From: Crocinitomicaceae bacterium
Lineage (GTDB): Bacteria > Bacteroidota > Bacteroidia > Flavobacteriales_D > Crocinitomicaceae
Direction: 5' to 3'
Assembly (NCBI GenBank): GCA_029252405.1
Contig: JAQXBM010000041.1
Location: 1-64,000 of the forward strand
DNA length: 64,000 bases
In this document: positions 46,172-55,465 of the stretch, one piece after another
Position numbering within the stretch: position 1 is the stretch's first letter
Layout of the letters: each line of letters opens with the position of its first letter
Made by a program: the position numbers and the translations under genes
The notes under the pieces: generated by a model
The model's input: the letters and a program-made list of their open reading frames with translations, nothing else
Databases searched by the model: none
Told to the model about the DNA's origin: nothing

Positions 46172-47614
46172 ATGAAAAATCGATTGAAATATCTAATCAT
46201 TCTTATCCTCTGGATAAACAATGGCGGTGTTTTCGCCCAAGACGGACAAGGATTGTTCAAAGCGAAGTGTAGCACATGTCATAAGGTCGATGGCGATATG
46301 ACAGGTCCAAACCTCAAAGGTGTCAAGCAAAAGTGGAATGACGCTGAGGAGGGTGATATGTTGTACGAATGGGTGCAAAACTCAGATAACTTGATTGCTT
46401 CTGGGAAAAGTAAAATGGCAATTGCTATCAAAGACTTTCACGTGACGGAGATGGCTCCACAACCAGTTTCGAATGAAGAAATAGACGCCATTCTTGATTA
46501 CGTGGACACATACGTGCCAGAGCCAAAAGATGACCCAAAAGTTAACAGTGAGGGTGAGCCTGAGGTAGTCATGCTTCCAAATTACCACACCAATCTCACA
46601 GTGTTTTATGCATTGATCGTGATGGCCTTTGTTCTACTTATTGCGATTGCAATGATTTCTGGAGCAATTAAACGTTACATCAAATCGGATTACTTCAAAG
46701 AGCGTTTGGCGAAAATTGAAGACGAAGATGAAAACTCAGACGGTAAATCTGGCGGGTTGAAGAATTTGATTCTAGTAATCATTGGAACGACTTTAATCGC
46801 GAATAGCAGTAACGCACTCGAGTTCTTGCAGCCTGGAGATGCGGTTGAAAACCAACCATGGTTATTGGTGGAAACATCTGATCTCTATGCATTGGTAATC
46901 CTTAACATTCTGTTGGTTGGAGTATTACTTTACCTCAGAAGACTCTTCAACGGATTCGTTAATATGGTCGCTGATGAGAAAACTCCTGAGCAAATAGAGG
47001 AAGAAGCAGTAATGACCAAAGTGAACAAAATCTTAACGGATGTTGTTCCAATTGAAGAAGAAGAAACGATCATGCTTCACCACGAATATGATGGTATTCG
47101 CGAGCTGGATAATAACTTGCCACCTTGGTGGGTTTGGATGTTCTACGCGACGATCATTTTCGGTGTTGTCTATATCTTCAATTACCACATTTTGGGTACT
47201 TCAGATCTACAGCTGGTTGCTTACGAAAAGGAAATGGAGCAAGCGGAGATTGAGAAAGAAGCCTACCGAAAGGCAATGGCAATGAACATTGACGAAACCA
47301 ATGCCGTCGAAATGACGGATGCTTCAGATATCGCGAAAGGAAAGGAATTGTTTGCTAAGCAATGTGTGACGTGCCACCTCGAAAAAGGACAAGGGTACAT
47401 CGGACCAAACTTGACAGATAACGCGTGGATTCACGGATATGATATCTCGACAATCTACAAGACCATTCGAGTAGGTTCACCTAACGGAAAAATGCCGGAA
47501 CATGAATCGAAGTTGAATCCAATTGAAATACAACAGGTAGCATCATTTGTGATGTCTATGCCTTATGCAGAGGGTTCAGAACCCCAAGGGGAGATTATTG
47601 AGGACGAGGAATAA
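46172..47614 (+). CDS. ccoP: Diheme-type CcoP with extra N-terminal secreted cytochrome c domain
   Basis: Signal peptide; first heme site KCSTCHKVDGDMTGPNLKGV; CcoP N-terminal TM region; PPWWVWMFYATIIFGVVYIFNYH; second heme site QCVTCHLEKGQGYIGPNLTD. Confidence 0.93.
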   Translation: MKNRLKYLIILILWINNGGVFAQDGQGLFKAKCSTCHKVDGDMTGPNLKGVKQKWNDAEEGDMLYEWVQNSDNLIASGKSKMAIAIKDFHVTEMAPQPVSNEEIDAILDYVDTYVPEPKDDPKVNSEGEPEVVMLPNYHTNLTVFYALIVMAFVLLIAIAMISGAIKRYIKSDYFKERLAKIEDEDENSDGKSGGLKNLILVIIGTTLIANSSNALEFLQPGDAVENQPWLLVETSDLYALVILNILLVGVLLYLRRLFNGFVNMVADEKTPEQIEEEAVMTKVNKILTDVVPIEEEETIMLHHEYDGIRELDNNLPPWWVWMFYATIIFGVVYIFNYHILGTSDLQLVAYEKEMEQAEIEKEAYRKAMAMNIDETNAVEMTDASDIAKGKELFAKQCVTCHLEKGQGYIGPNLTDNAWIHGYDISTIYKTIRVGSPNGKMPEHESKLNPIEIQQVASFVMSMPYAEGSEPQGEIIEDEE

Positions 47615-47625
47615 GTTGAAACAAA

Positions 47626-49041
47626 ATGGTTGAAGACGAACAACAGGAGGAAGCATTCCGCGACAGGATTGCTACAGTGGATGAAGATGGTGGTCGAAAG
47701 TGGATCTTTCCAAAGAAGCCGTCAGGGAGATTTTACAACTATAGAAAGATCGTTAGTTACGTTCTATTGGCCTTGCTTTTTGCGGCACCGCACATTAGAA
47801 TAAATGGCGAGCCCATGCTACTTTTCAATGTCATCGAGCGAAAGTTCGTAGTATTTGGAAAAATCTTCTGGCCACAAGATCTCTATTTGTTTGCCATCGC
47901 ATTTGTGATTGGAGTGATCTTCGTGATTCTCTTTACGATCATCTACGGTCGATTGTTCTGTGGTTGGGTTTGTCCGCAAACCATCTTCATGGAAATGGTC
48001 TTCCGCCGCATCGAATATTGGATTGAGGGCGATTGGACACATCAGAAGAAGTTGGCGGCAGCGCCTTGGAACGGTGGAAAAATTAGAAAACGGGTACTCA
48101 AACACGCCATTTTCTGGATCATCTCCTTTCTGATTGCCAATACTTTCCTTGCGTACATTATTGGAGCTGATGAACTTTGGGCCATTCAAACCGGTACGTT
48201 CAATGAACACGTTGGAGGATTTGTTTCGATCGTGATTTTCACAACAGTATTCTACCTTGTATTTACGCGACTCAGAGAGCAAGTTTGTACAACTATTTGT
48301 CCTTACGGAAGATTACAAGGTGTGCTGCTCGATCCGAACTCAATGGTTGTGGCGTATGATCATAAACGTGGAGAAGGTGAGAAGGGTAGAGCGAAATTCA
48401 AAAAGAAAGAAGATCGCGCAGCTTCAGGAAAAGGAGATTGTATCGATTGTCACCAATGTGTAAATGTTTGCCCTACGGGGATTGATATTCGACATGGAAC
48501 GCAGCTGGAATGTGTAAACTGTACGGCTTGCATCGACGAATGCGATCACATGATGGACGCAGTGGGACTTGAAAAAGGACTCATTCGCTTTGTATCTGAA
48601 AACGGGATCAAGAATAAAACGCGTTTCGAGTGGACGAGAAGAGTAAAGGCATACACCGCCTTGCTTGGCGCCTTGTTCGCAGTACTTGTGGTGTTGTTGG
48701 TGACACGCAGCGATTTCCAAGCGACAATTTTACGTCAACGGGGAACGACATTTCACGTGACGAAAGATGGGAACATTGGGAACATTTTTGAGATCAACTT
48801 GACCAATAAAACGAACAATGACTTCGACGTAGTACTAAAGACAGATGACAAAGATGCAAAGATCGATATGGTTGTTGAGAAACTCCATCTAGAGGAGCAA
48901 GGACACATAAAAGAGCGCTTCGTAATCCGTATGCCAATGAACCGTTTGGAAAATGGGAAAATGGATTTGGAAGTGATCGTCTACGGAAACGGAAAAGAAA
49001 TTGACAGGGTGCGAACGAAGATCATTGGACCTTTAATGTAA
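47626..49041 (+). CDS. ccoG: Cytochrome c oxidase accessory protein CcoG (RdxA/FixG)
   Basis: GRLFCGWVCPQTIFMEMVFRRIEYWIEGD...CTTICPYGRLQGVLLD...CIDCHQCVNVCPTGIDIRHGTQLECVNCTACIDECD. Confidence 0.95.
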   Translation: MVEDEQQEEAFRDRIATVDEDGGRKWIFPKKPSGRFYNYRKIVSYVLLALLFAAPHIRINGEPMLLFNVIERKFVVFGKIFWPQDLYLFAIAFVIGVIFVILFTIIYGRLFCGWVCPQTIFMEMVFRRIEYWIEGDWTHQKKLAAAPWNGGKIRKRVLKHAIFWIISFLIANTFLAYIIGADELWAIQTGTFNEHVGGFVSIVIFTTVFYLVFTRLREQVCTTICPYGRLQGVLLDPNSMVVAYDHKRGEGEKGRAKFKKKEDRAASGKGDCIDCHQCVNVCPTGIDIRHGTQLECVNCTACIDECDHMMDAVGLEKGLIRFVSENGIKNKTRFEWTRRVKAYTALLGALFAVLVVLLVTRSDFQATILRQRGTTFHVTKDGNIGNIFEINLTNKTNNDFDVVLKTDDKDAKIDMVVEKLHLEEQGHIKERFVIRMPMNRLENGKMDLEVIVYGNGKEIDRVRTKIIGPLM

Positions 49042-49051
49042 AACGAACGAT

Positions 49052-49474
49052 ATGAACTGGGGAAAAGGATTAACAATTGCAATGGTCGCGTTTATGGGCT
49101 TCATCATCACAATGGTTGTGATCATGATTTCTGCTGATGTAGAGTTGGAATCAGAAGATTATTACAAGAAAGATTTGGCCTACAACGGCGAAATGGAAGC
49201 GATATCACGCGTAAATGAAATGGATCAACCCATCGAACTTACAAAAGGAGACACTTCGTTTGTCGTGAAAGTTCCGACGAATGAGTTTATCAGTGATGTA
49301 AGTATTTTCTTCTCACGCCCAAATGATGAGTCACAGGATTTTGTGGTTGAAATAGGGGAGAGAAGATTGGAGAAAATCTCAATGGATCGATTCAATCCTG
49401 GTGTGTACAATATTGAAGTACGCTTTTTCGCAAAAGGGAAATCGTGCTTGCAGAAAGACAGAATTTACGTTTAA
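49052..49474 (+). CDS. ccoH: FixH family protein (CcoH)
   Basis: MNWGKGLTIAMVAFMGFIITMVVIMISADVELESEDYYKKDLAYNGEMEAISRVN. Confidence 0.87.
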   Translation: MNWGKGLTIAMVAFMGFIITMVVIMISADVELESEDYYKKDLAYNGEMEAISRVNEMDQPIELTKGDTSFVVKVPTNEFISDVSIFFSRPNDESQDFVVEIGERRLEKISMDRFNPGVYNIEVRFFAKGKSCLQKDRIYV

Positions 49475-49477
49475 ACA

Positions 49478-50266
49478 ATGGAAACGATTTTATTCACCGG
49501 TTTAATTTTAGGCTTGGCATCGAATGTCCATTGCCTTGGTATGTGCGGGCCGATTGCGCTCGTTCTTCCTTTAAACCGAACGAATAATTGGACCATTCTC
49601 GGAGGAACACTTCAGTACAACCTCGGAAGAACATTGACGTACGGAGTTCTCGGGATCATTTTCGGTCTACTCGGAGTGACAATTCAGATTTTCGGAATCC
49701 TTCAGTGTATGAGCATCGTTGCGGGAATTGCGTTGGTGATTTTTGCTTGGAGAAAGCAATTGAAAGTTTGGTTCCCGCATGTTTCCAATCCCTTCGGAAT
49801 TCAAAAGGGAATCCAAAAGTTGATGGGGAAATCAATGAAATCAAAATCACGCTTTCGATTGTTGGCTTTTGGTGCGATCAACGGTTTGCTCCCTTGTGGA
49901 ATGGTTTACGTTGCCTTGTTGAATGCGTTACTCGCGGAAAACCTCATGTCGAGCTCACTCGCAATGATCGCATTCGGAGTTGGTACACTTCCCGTAATGA
50001 TTTTCGTGCCCTTCATGTCGAACAAAATTGGAGCTGAAACACGAAAAAAACTCAATCGAAGCATCCCGTATGTTTTGACCGTTGTAGGACTGATGATTGC
50101 TCTTCGTGGGATGAACCTTGGAATTCCCTACGTAAGTCCACGCATCTCCGTTCCAACAGAAAAAGCCATGGTTCAGAATTCCGATCAAACTACAAGTGGT
50201 GATGCGCAACCTTCTGTGCAAATGGACTGTTGTCATCCTTCAGAACCTCAATCCTGCCCTGAGTAA
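49478..50266 (+). CDS. Sulfite exporter TauE/SafE family protein, cbb3-cluster type
   Basis: LASNVHCLGMCGPIALVLPL...YNLGRTLTYGVLGIIFGLLG...GLLPCGMVYVAL; Cys/His-rich C-terminal MDCCHPSEPQSCPE. Confidence 0.88.
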   Translation: METILFTGLILGLASNVHCLGMCGPIALVLPLNRTNNWTILGGTLQYNLGRTLTYGVLGIIFGLLGVTIQIFGILQCMSIVAGIALVIFAWRKQLKVWFPHVSNPFGIQKGIQKLMGKSMKSKSRFRLLAFGAINGLLPCGMVYVALLNALLAENLMSSSLAMIAFGVGTLPVMIFVPFMSNKIGAETRKKLNRSIPYVLTVVGLMIALRGMNLGIPYVSPRISVPTEKAMVQNSDQTTSGDAQPSVQMDCCHPSEPQSCPE

Positions 50267-50325
50267 CATAAATTACATTCAAAATGGCTTTTTCAGTGTA
50301 TTTTTGAGACATAAACAACAGACAA

Positions 50326-50730
50326 ATGGCGAAGTTAATTGGAAAAGGATCGAAGTTGTACAGCATTTTCAGAATGAAGTGTCCACGTTGTCAGGAAGGG
50401 AAGTTTTTCACATCTCATCCCTATGATATTAAAAATGCAGGTAATACGCACGAAAATTGCTCTGAATGCGGCTTGAAATACGAAAAGGAACTTGGGTTCT
50501 TTCAAGGAGCGATGTACGTTTCCTATGCACTCGGAGTAGCACTTTTCGTGACCTTATGGGTGTCATTCAATTTATTCTTCCCGTGGATGAGCACTGGTGC
50601 GCAGGTCACGATTGTAGCAGTTTCATCAATAGTTCTCACGCCATACATGTACGCGCTCTCAAAAATTATCTGGATCAATCTCTTTATGAGCTATGAGAAG
50701 CGTGAGGCAAGAGTGAAGGAAACAGTTTAA
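50326..50730 (+). CDS. DUF983 family protein
   Basis: SIFRMKCPRCQEGKFFTSHPYD...CSECGLKYEKELGFFQGAMYVSYALGVAL. Confidence 0.88.
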   Translation: MAKLIGKGSKLYSIFRMKCPRCQEGKFFTSHPYDIKNAGNTHENCSECGLKYEKELGFFQGAMYVSYALGVALFVTLWVSFNLFFPWMSTGAQVTIVAVSSIVLTPYMYALSKIIWINLFMSYEKREARVKETV

Positions 50731-50813
50731 TCTGTCTGGACGCGCTACGCTTTTGGATTAATTGATCTTTAGAGCGTTTCACGCTTGGATTGGCTGAGGC
50801 GAATTAATATCAT

Positions 50814-50885
50814 CCAACAATCCAACAATCCAACAATCCAACAATCCAACAATCCAACAATCCAACAATCCAACAATCCAACAAT
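50814..50885. repeat. 8-bp microsatellite (CCAACAAT) x9
   Basis: Nine uninterrupted copies, read directly. Confidence 0.97.
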
Positions 50886-50887
50886 CC

Positions 50888-50912
50888 GAGGGCTGAGCGG
50901 AGCCGAAGTCCG
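50888..50912. repeat. REP-like half element GAGGGCTGAGCGGAGCCGAAGTCCG
   Basis: One mismatch to the left arm of the palindrome at 53006. Confidence 0.8.
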
Positions 50913-50914
50913 AA

Positions 50915-52117
50915 CTAGCAGTAAGTTTTCCCTGGATAAACTCTCAACGCTTCTTTCAAGCATTTCACCGCCTTTTTCAACGAGTCTTTATTCAATACAT
51001 AGGCAATGCGTACTTCTTGCGTTCCGCGTCCCTCAGAAGAATAAAAACCACTTGCTGGCGCCATCATAACTGTCGCTCCTTTGTGCTCGAAGCTTTCAAG
51101 TAACCATTGACAGAACTTTTCAGAATCGTCAACTGGGAATTGCGCGACACAGTAAAATGCTCCGCTTGGTTTTGGACAGAATACACCATCAATTGAATTC
51201 AATCCATCCACCATGATGTTCCGACGCTCAACGTATTCAGAAACGACGTCATCAAAGTAAGATTGAGGTGTTTTTAGTGCTGCTTCTCCCGCAATTTGAT
51301 CCACAGTTGGTGGAGAAAGACGTGCTTGGCCAAATTTCAATGCAGAGGCCATCACTTCTTTGTTCTTCGAAACAATCGCTCCGATTCGTGCTCCACACAT
51401 AGAGTAGCGTTTAGAGACAGAATCAATCATGATCACGTTGTTGTCAATTCCTTCCAAATTCATTACTGAAAACGGAACCGCTCCGTCGTAACAGAATTCA
51501 CGGTAAACTTCATCAGCAAATAAGAACAAGTCATGCTCCTTTACGATATCGCGAAGTTTTTCTAACTCCTCTTGTGAGTACAAATATCCAGTTGGATTTC
51601 CAGGATTGCAGATTACAATCGCTTTGGTTTTATCCGTAATTCTCTTTTCAAATTCTTCAACAGGAGGCAAGGCAAAGCCATCACTAATGCTTGCCGTGAC
51701 TGGGACAACATTTAATCCTGCAGCAACAGCAAAGCCATTGTAGTTAGCGTAAAACGGCTCAGGAATGATTACTTCATCTCCCGGATCACACGTTGACATA
51801 AAACCAAAGGTCAATGCTTCAGAACCACCAGTCGTGATGATGATGTCTTCAGATTCAACATTGATTCCGGATTTTTGGTAGCTCGTAGCCAAATTGTCTC
51901 GGTACGATTGAAAACCAGCCGAGTGACTATACTCAATTACTTTCTCGTCAAAATTTCGAATCGCGTCCAAAGCAACTTGAGGTGTTTCAATGTCTGGTTG
52001 ACCGATATTCAAATGGAATACTTTCTTTCCTTGCGCTTTAGCTTTTTCTGCAAAAGGAACCAATTTTCGAATTGGCGATTCAGGCATGATAACAGCTTTG
52101 TGAGAGATTGTTGGCAT
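50915..52117 (-). CDS. Pyridoxal phosphate-dependent class I/II aminotransferase
   Basis: HLNIGQPDIETPQVALDAI...ITTGGSEALTFGFM...ICNPGNPTGYLYSQEEL...MIDSVSKRYSMCGARIGAIVS. Confidence 0.94.
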   Translation of the reverse strand: MPTISHKAVIMPESPIRKLVPFAEKAKAQGKKVFHLNIGQPDIETPQVALDAIRNFDEKVIEYSHSAGFQSYRDNLATSYQKSGINVESEDIIITTGGSEALTFGFMSTCDPGDEVIIPEPFYANYNGFAVAAGLNVVPVTASISDGFALPPVEEFEKRITDKTKAIVICNPGNPTGYLYSQEELEKLRDIVKEHDLFLFADEVYREFCYDGAVPFSVMNLEGIDNNVIMIDSVSKRYSMCGARIGAIVSKNKEVMASALKFGQARLSPPTVDQIAGEAALKTPQSYFDDVVSEYVERRNIMVDGLNSIDGVFCPKPSGAFYCVAQFPVDDSEKFCQWLLESFEHKGATVMMAPASGFYSSEGRGTQEVRIAYVLNKDSLKKAVKCLKEALRVYPGKTYC

Positions 52118-52196
52118 AGAATTAATTTTCTGCCGCGAATTTAATGAGAAAGTTCTATTTCAAATAATTCCAAAGAGATTTTGTTACTTTGATTCC

Positions 52197-52991
52197 ATGA
52201 ATGCTAAAATGCTCTTCTTGGCGATTGGTTTAGGTGTTATTGTGCCGAGTTGTGCAGACAATTCTGAACCTATTGTCATTGAGGGAGTTGAACTTGCTCC
52301 TGTTCCTGTTCGGGATCCCCAGATAGCGATCGATTCACTCGCTAAGGTGGAACTTGATTCTACGACAAACGTGTACATGAAATCCTTCAACCTTGTAAAT
52401 ATTCTTGAAATTGATCCTTCCATTCAGGTAGATTTGCGATATGCCACGGATAACAATTTTATGGGGCACGTCTTGTATGACACCTTGAATGTGCTCTATT
52501 TGCAAGATGATGTAGCGGTCAGAGTTGCCGCTTGTCAGACCTATCTAAAAGAGAAATTTCCGAATTATTCCTTATTGATTTATGATGGAGTTCGACCGTT
52601 AGAAGTACAACGCGAAATGTGGAATGCCCTAGATACAATTCCAGCGGCTCAGCGCGGTAAGTTCGTTTCAAATCCTTCCTACGGAAGTGTGCACAATTTT
52701 GGTGCAGCCGTCGACTTGACAATCTGCGATGAAACAGGAAAACCATTGGACATGGGAGCTGGCTACGACGATTTCCGCGACATTGCCTTTCCAAGCAAAG
52801 AATGGAAGTTTCTACAATCTGGTGAGCTCACTAAAGAACAACATGAAAACAGAAAACTACTCCGAGAAGTAATGAAATCGCAGGGATTTAGAGGGATTCC
52901 AAGTGAATGGTGGCATTTCAATGCGTGCTCAAGAGATCAAGCTGTTTGGAAGTATGATAAGTTAATTTTTGAGAGCGGAGCTGCAAATTAA
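52197..52991 (+). CDS. D-alanyl-D-alanine dipeptidase (VanX-type, peptidase M15D)
   Basis: LVNILEIDPSIQVDLRYATDNNFMGHVLY...IYDGVRPLEVQREMWN...GSVHNFGAAVDLTICD...SEWWHFN. Confidence 0.93.
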   Translation: MNAKMLFLAIGLGVIVPSCADNSEPIVIEGVELAPVPVRDPQIAIDSLAKVELDSTTNVYMKSFNLVNILEIDPSIQVDLRYATDNNFMGHVLYDTLNVLYLQDDVAVRVAACQTYLKEKFPNYSLLIYDGVRPLEVQREMWNALDTIPAAQRGKFVSNPSYGSVHNFGAAVDLTICDETGKPLDMGAGYDDFRDIAFPSKEWKFLQSGELTKEQHENRKLLREVMKSQGFRGIPSEWWHFNACSRDQAVWKYDKLIFESGAAN

Positions 52992-53005
52992 CTGAAGTAG
53001 CACAC

Positions 53006-53053
53006 GAGGGCTGAGCGGAGTCGAAGTCCGGGCTTCGGCTCCGCTCAGCCCTC
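53006..53053. repeat. REP-like palindrome, 21-bp stem with 6-nt loop, between convergent genes
   Basis: GAGGGCTGAGCGGAGTCGAAG-TCCGGG-CTTCGGCTCCGCTCAGCCCTC, a single G.T mismatch. Confidence 0.9.
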
Positions 53054-53063
53054 AGTAAAAGAT

Positions 53064-55397
53064 CTATCGAAACGAATATCGAATTCCCAAAAATCCACGA
53101 ATCCCTTGATTTGGACCATAAACATAAGAAGGATCAAAGGTCAATCCGTAAGGATTATTCGCAGTGGCAACAGCATCACCATTTCCATCAAAGGTCACTC
53201 CATTATCAAAAGGATCGTTTGCGCGAGCGAGTAGGAAAGGGGTGTTTTTTCCAGGAGTCCAGTTGAGCAAATTTTTCACTCCTCCGTAAATCTCCCAATT
53301 ATCGAATCCTTTGTACGTTACCTGAATGTTTTGAATGCTCCACCAAGGTGAATATTCCGGGCGAGGATCAAGTTCATTCAATAGCGGTAATCGCATTGGA
53401 CTGTAAACATTTCCAGTGTAATCGATTGAGAACTGCGTTCTTGGAACTTCATAGGAAACCGCCCAAGTTGCAGTGAATTTTTCCGTTAAGATTTGATCAC
53501 TGCGCACGCCATTGGAAATGGAGTAAATGTCCATGAGTGTTGCTCCCGTTTGAATGGATAATCCTGGTAAGAGTTTCAGTGTTAAATTGGCGCTCACTCC
53601 TTGACTTACTGCATGACCATCCAAGTTGGCGTAGCGAATTTCATTGGGGTCGCTGTCGTAATCAGCAATAATTCGATTCGTGAAATAGGTATGGAACAAA
53701 GTGGCGTCCACACTGATCATTTTGTTTTTCTTGGTGATGAAGGTTTTGCTGTAATTCACATTTACGTTGTACGATTCTTCAGGGGCAATATCATCCTCAA
53801 TAACAACTTCTCGCGCTCCCGTCAATGCAGCGTGGTCTTCGGTAAAGATGTTCACAACGCGGTATCCCGTCCCAGCATTCAGACGAAGAATGTGCAGATT
53901 CTTGCTCATCCATTTGTATCCAACACGGGGAGTGAAAATAATTCCATGAACAGAATGGTAATCTAATCGCGATCCAAGTAGCAATTTGTGCTCTTTCCCA
54001 AATTTGATTTCATCTTGCGCGTAGATTCCAGGAATCCATTGGATATCGCGCATGTTTTGTGGATTCACGCTGTCATTCGTTGCCGTTGCAGGAGTGTTAT
54101 CGTCATAATTGACGTATCGAACGGCCGCCCCAATGATGAAATCGTGCTTGTCCAAATGCTTATCCCAATAGGTTTGAGCAAATCCTGTAATCTGATCTGC
54201 CATGTATGGCACATTTCCGTAGAAGCTGTTTTGCTGATGACGATTGAGTGACCCAGTCATGAAAACACGTTCTTTCATTGGTAGCTGATACATTCCGAGT
54301 AGTTCCCAACGAGATGTATAAATGCTTTCTCCGTAGAGACTGTCTCCACCGCGGAAGTTCGAATTCCAATCCATTTGTCCTCCCCAACGATCTTCGTATA
54401 AATAGCGCCCAGCAATTGAAAGTTGTCTGCGATCCTTCCTTGGATTGAACTTCCATTTCTGAAAGATTGAAATGCGATTTTGCAGCGTTACATCGGTAAA
54501 TCCGTCATTATTGTTGTCAACTGGAGTATTGTAGTTGTAGTAATTGATTCCGGTGAGAACATCCCAAATCGGTCTTTTTGGCTCGTAAGTACTGAGTGGA
54601 CTTTTATACCGATTACGCCTGCCTAGTTTAAATCGGAGCCCTAGATCAGCATTTGTTTCAAGCCAACTTGTCGTGAATACATCGGCAGATACCACTGGTG
54701 CGTTAATCGGATTTTTCGTGATGATATTGATCACCCCTCCAATGGCTTCGCTCCCGTAAAGTGTTGAAGCTGGTCCCTTGATGACTTCAATTCGTTCGAC
54801 AAGTGAGTTTGGTATTCCAGAGAGTCCGTAAACACTCGATAAGCTGCTGACAATTGGCATTCCATCTATCAGCATCATGGTGTAAGGTCCCTCCAGCCCA
54901 TTGATATGAATGTCGCCAGTGTTACAGATGTTGCAATTCAATTGAGGGCGAACACCATTCACATTTTGCAAGGCATCGTACACGGAAGGACTCGGATTTT
55001 TCTTAAAGAATTTGGGTGAATACACTTCAACATTAACGGTGCTGGCTTTCTTCGAGATTTCTTTCATCGTTCCAGAAATCACGATTTCATCAATGGCTTG
55101 AAATTCAGATTTTAGCTCTACATCAACGACAACATTACCTTGTACTTCAATGGTCTCAGAGTAGAGTTCATACCCCGTCACAGATACTTCGAGTAAATGA
55201 TCTCCAGAAGGAACATTTTTTAGCATTGCGATCCCATTCTCATCACTCAACACGAATAATTTATTCGCTCGAATCATCACTTTCGCGTAAGGTATAGGGT
55301 CACCACTTCTTGATGATGTAAGGTTTACTTTGACGTTGTTTTGCCCAAATAGGCTCAAGTTGACAAGTAAAAATGTAAAAAGAATAAACTGCCTCAT
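53064..55397 (-). CDS. TonB-dependent receptor, probable metal/siderophore uptake
   Basis: Signal peptide from ATG 55397; CarboxypepD_reg-like N-terminus; plug SVYDALQNVNGVRPQLNCNICNTGDIHINGLEGPYTMMLIDGMPIVSSLSSVYGLSGIPNSLVERIEVIKGPASTLYGSEAIGGVINIITK; terminal FLGIRYSFR. Confidence 0.94.
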   Translation of the reverse strand: MRQFILFTFLLVNLSLFGQNNVKVNLTSSRSGDPIPYAKVMIRANKLFVLSDENGIAMLKNVPSGDHLLEVSVTGYELYSETIEVQGNVVVDVELKSEFQAIDEIVISGTMKEISKKASTVNVEVYSPKFFKKNPSPSVYDALQNVNGVRPQLNCNICNTGDIHINGLEGPYTMMLIDGMPIVSSLSSVYGLSGIPNSLVERIEVIKGPASTLYGSEAIGGVINIITKNPINAPVVSADVFTTSWLETNADLGLRFKLGRRNRYKSPLSTYEPKRPIWDVLTGINYYNYNTPVDNNNDGFTDVTLQNRISIFQKWKFNPRKDRRQLSIAGRYLYEDRWGGQMDWNSNFRGGDSLYGESIYTSRWELLGMYQLPMKERVFMTGSLNRHQQNSFYGNVPYMADQITGFAQTYWDKHLDKHDFIIGAAVRYVNYDDNTPATATNDSVNPQNMRDIQWIPGIYAQDEIKFGKEHKLLLGSRLDYHSVHGIIFTPRVGYKWMSKNLHILRLNAGTGYRVVNIFTEDHAALTGAREVVIEDDIAPEESYNVNVNYSKTFITKKNKMISVDATLFHTYFTNRIIADYDSDPNEIRYANLDGHAVSQGVSANLTLKLLPGLSIQTGATLMDIYSISNGVRSDQILTEKFTATWAVSYEVPRTQFSIDYTGNVYSPMRLPLLNELDPRPEYSPWWSIQNIQVTYKGFDNWEIYGGVKNLLNWTPGKNTPFLLARANDPFDNGVTFDGNGDAVATANNPYGLTFDPSYVYGPNQGIRGFLGIRYSFR

Positions 55398-55414
55398 TGT
55401 ATTGTTTCGTGATG

Positions 55415-55422
55415 CAAAACTA
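55415..55422 (-). promoter_or_regulatory. -7 element TAGTTTTG for the TonB receptor gene
   Basis: Top strand CAAAACTA, upstream of ATG 55397. Confidence 0.45.
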
Positions 55423-55427
55423 TAAAA

Positions 55428-55443
55428 GTTAGACGAGTCTAAC
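55428..55443. promoter_or_regulatory. Perfect palindrome GTTAGAC-GA-GTCTAAC, candidate DtxR/MntR-family operator
   Basis: 7-bp arms, 2-nt spacer, in the divergent intergenic region between the DtxR-like regulator and the TonB receptor. Confidence 0.8.
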
Positions 55444-55465
55444 AATTATTCTAGGCTTTTTTAAC

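Noticed and set aside
47818-48282. 154-aa minus-strand ORF inside ccoG
   Set aside because: Lies wholly within the strongly supported ccoG frame on the opposite strand; typical shadow ORF.
50814-50885. Possible CRISPR-like array
   Set aside because: Units are 8 bp with no spacers and no cas genes nearby; it is a simple microsatellite.
50769-50963. ORF encoding (WIVGLLDC)n on the minus strand
   Set aside because: It is only a readthrough of the 8-bp microsatellite and overlaps the aminotransferase 3' end.
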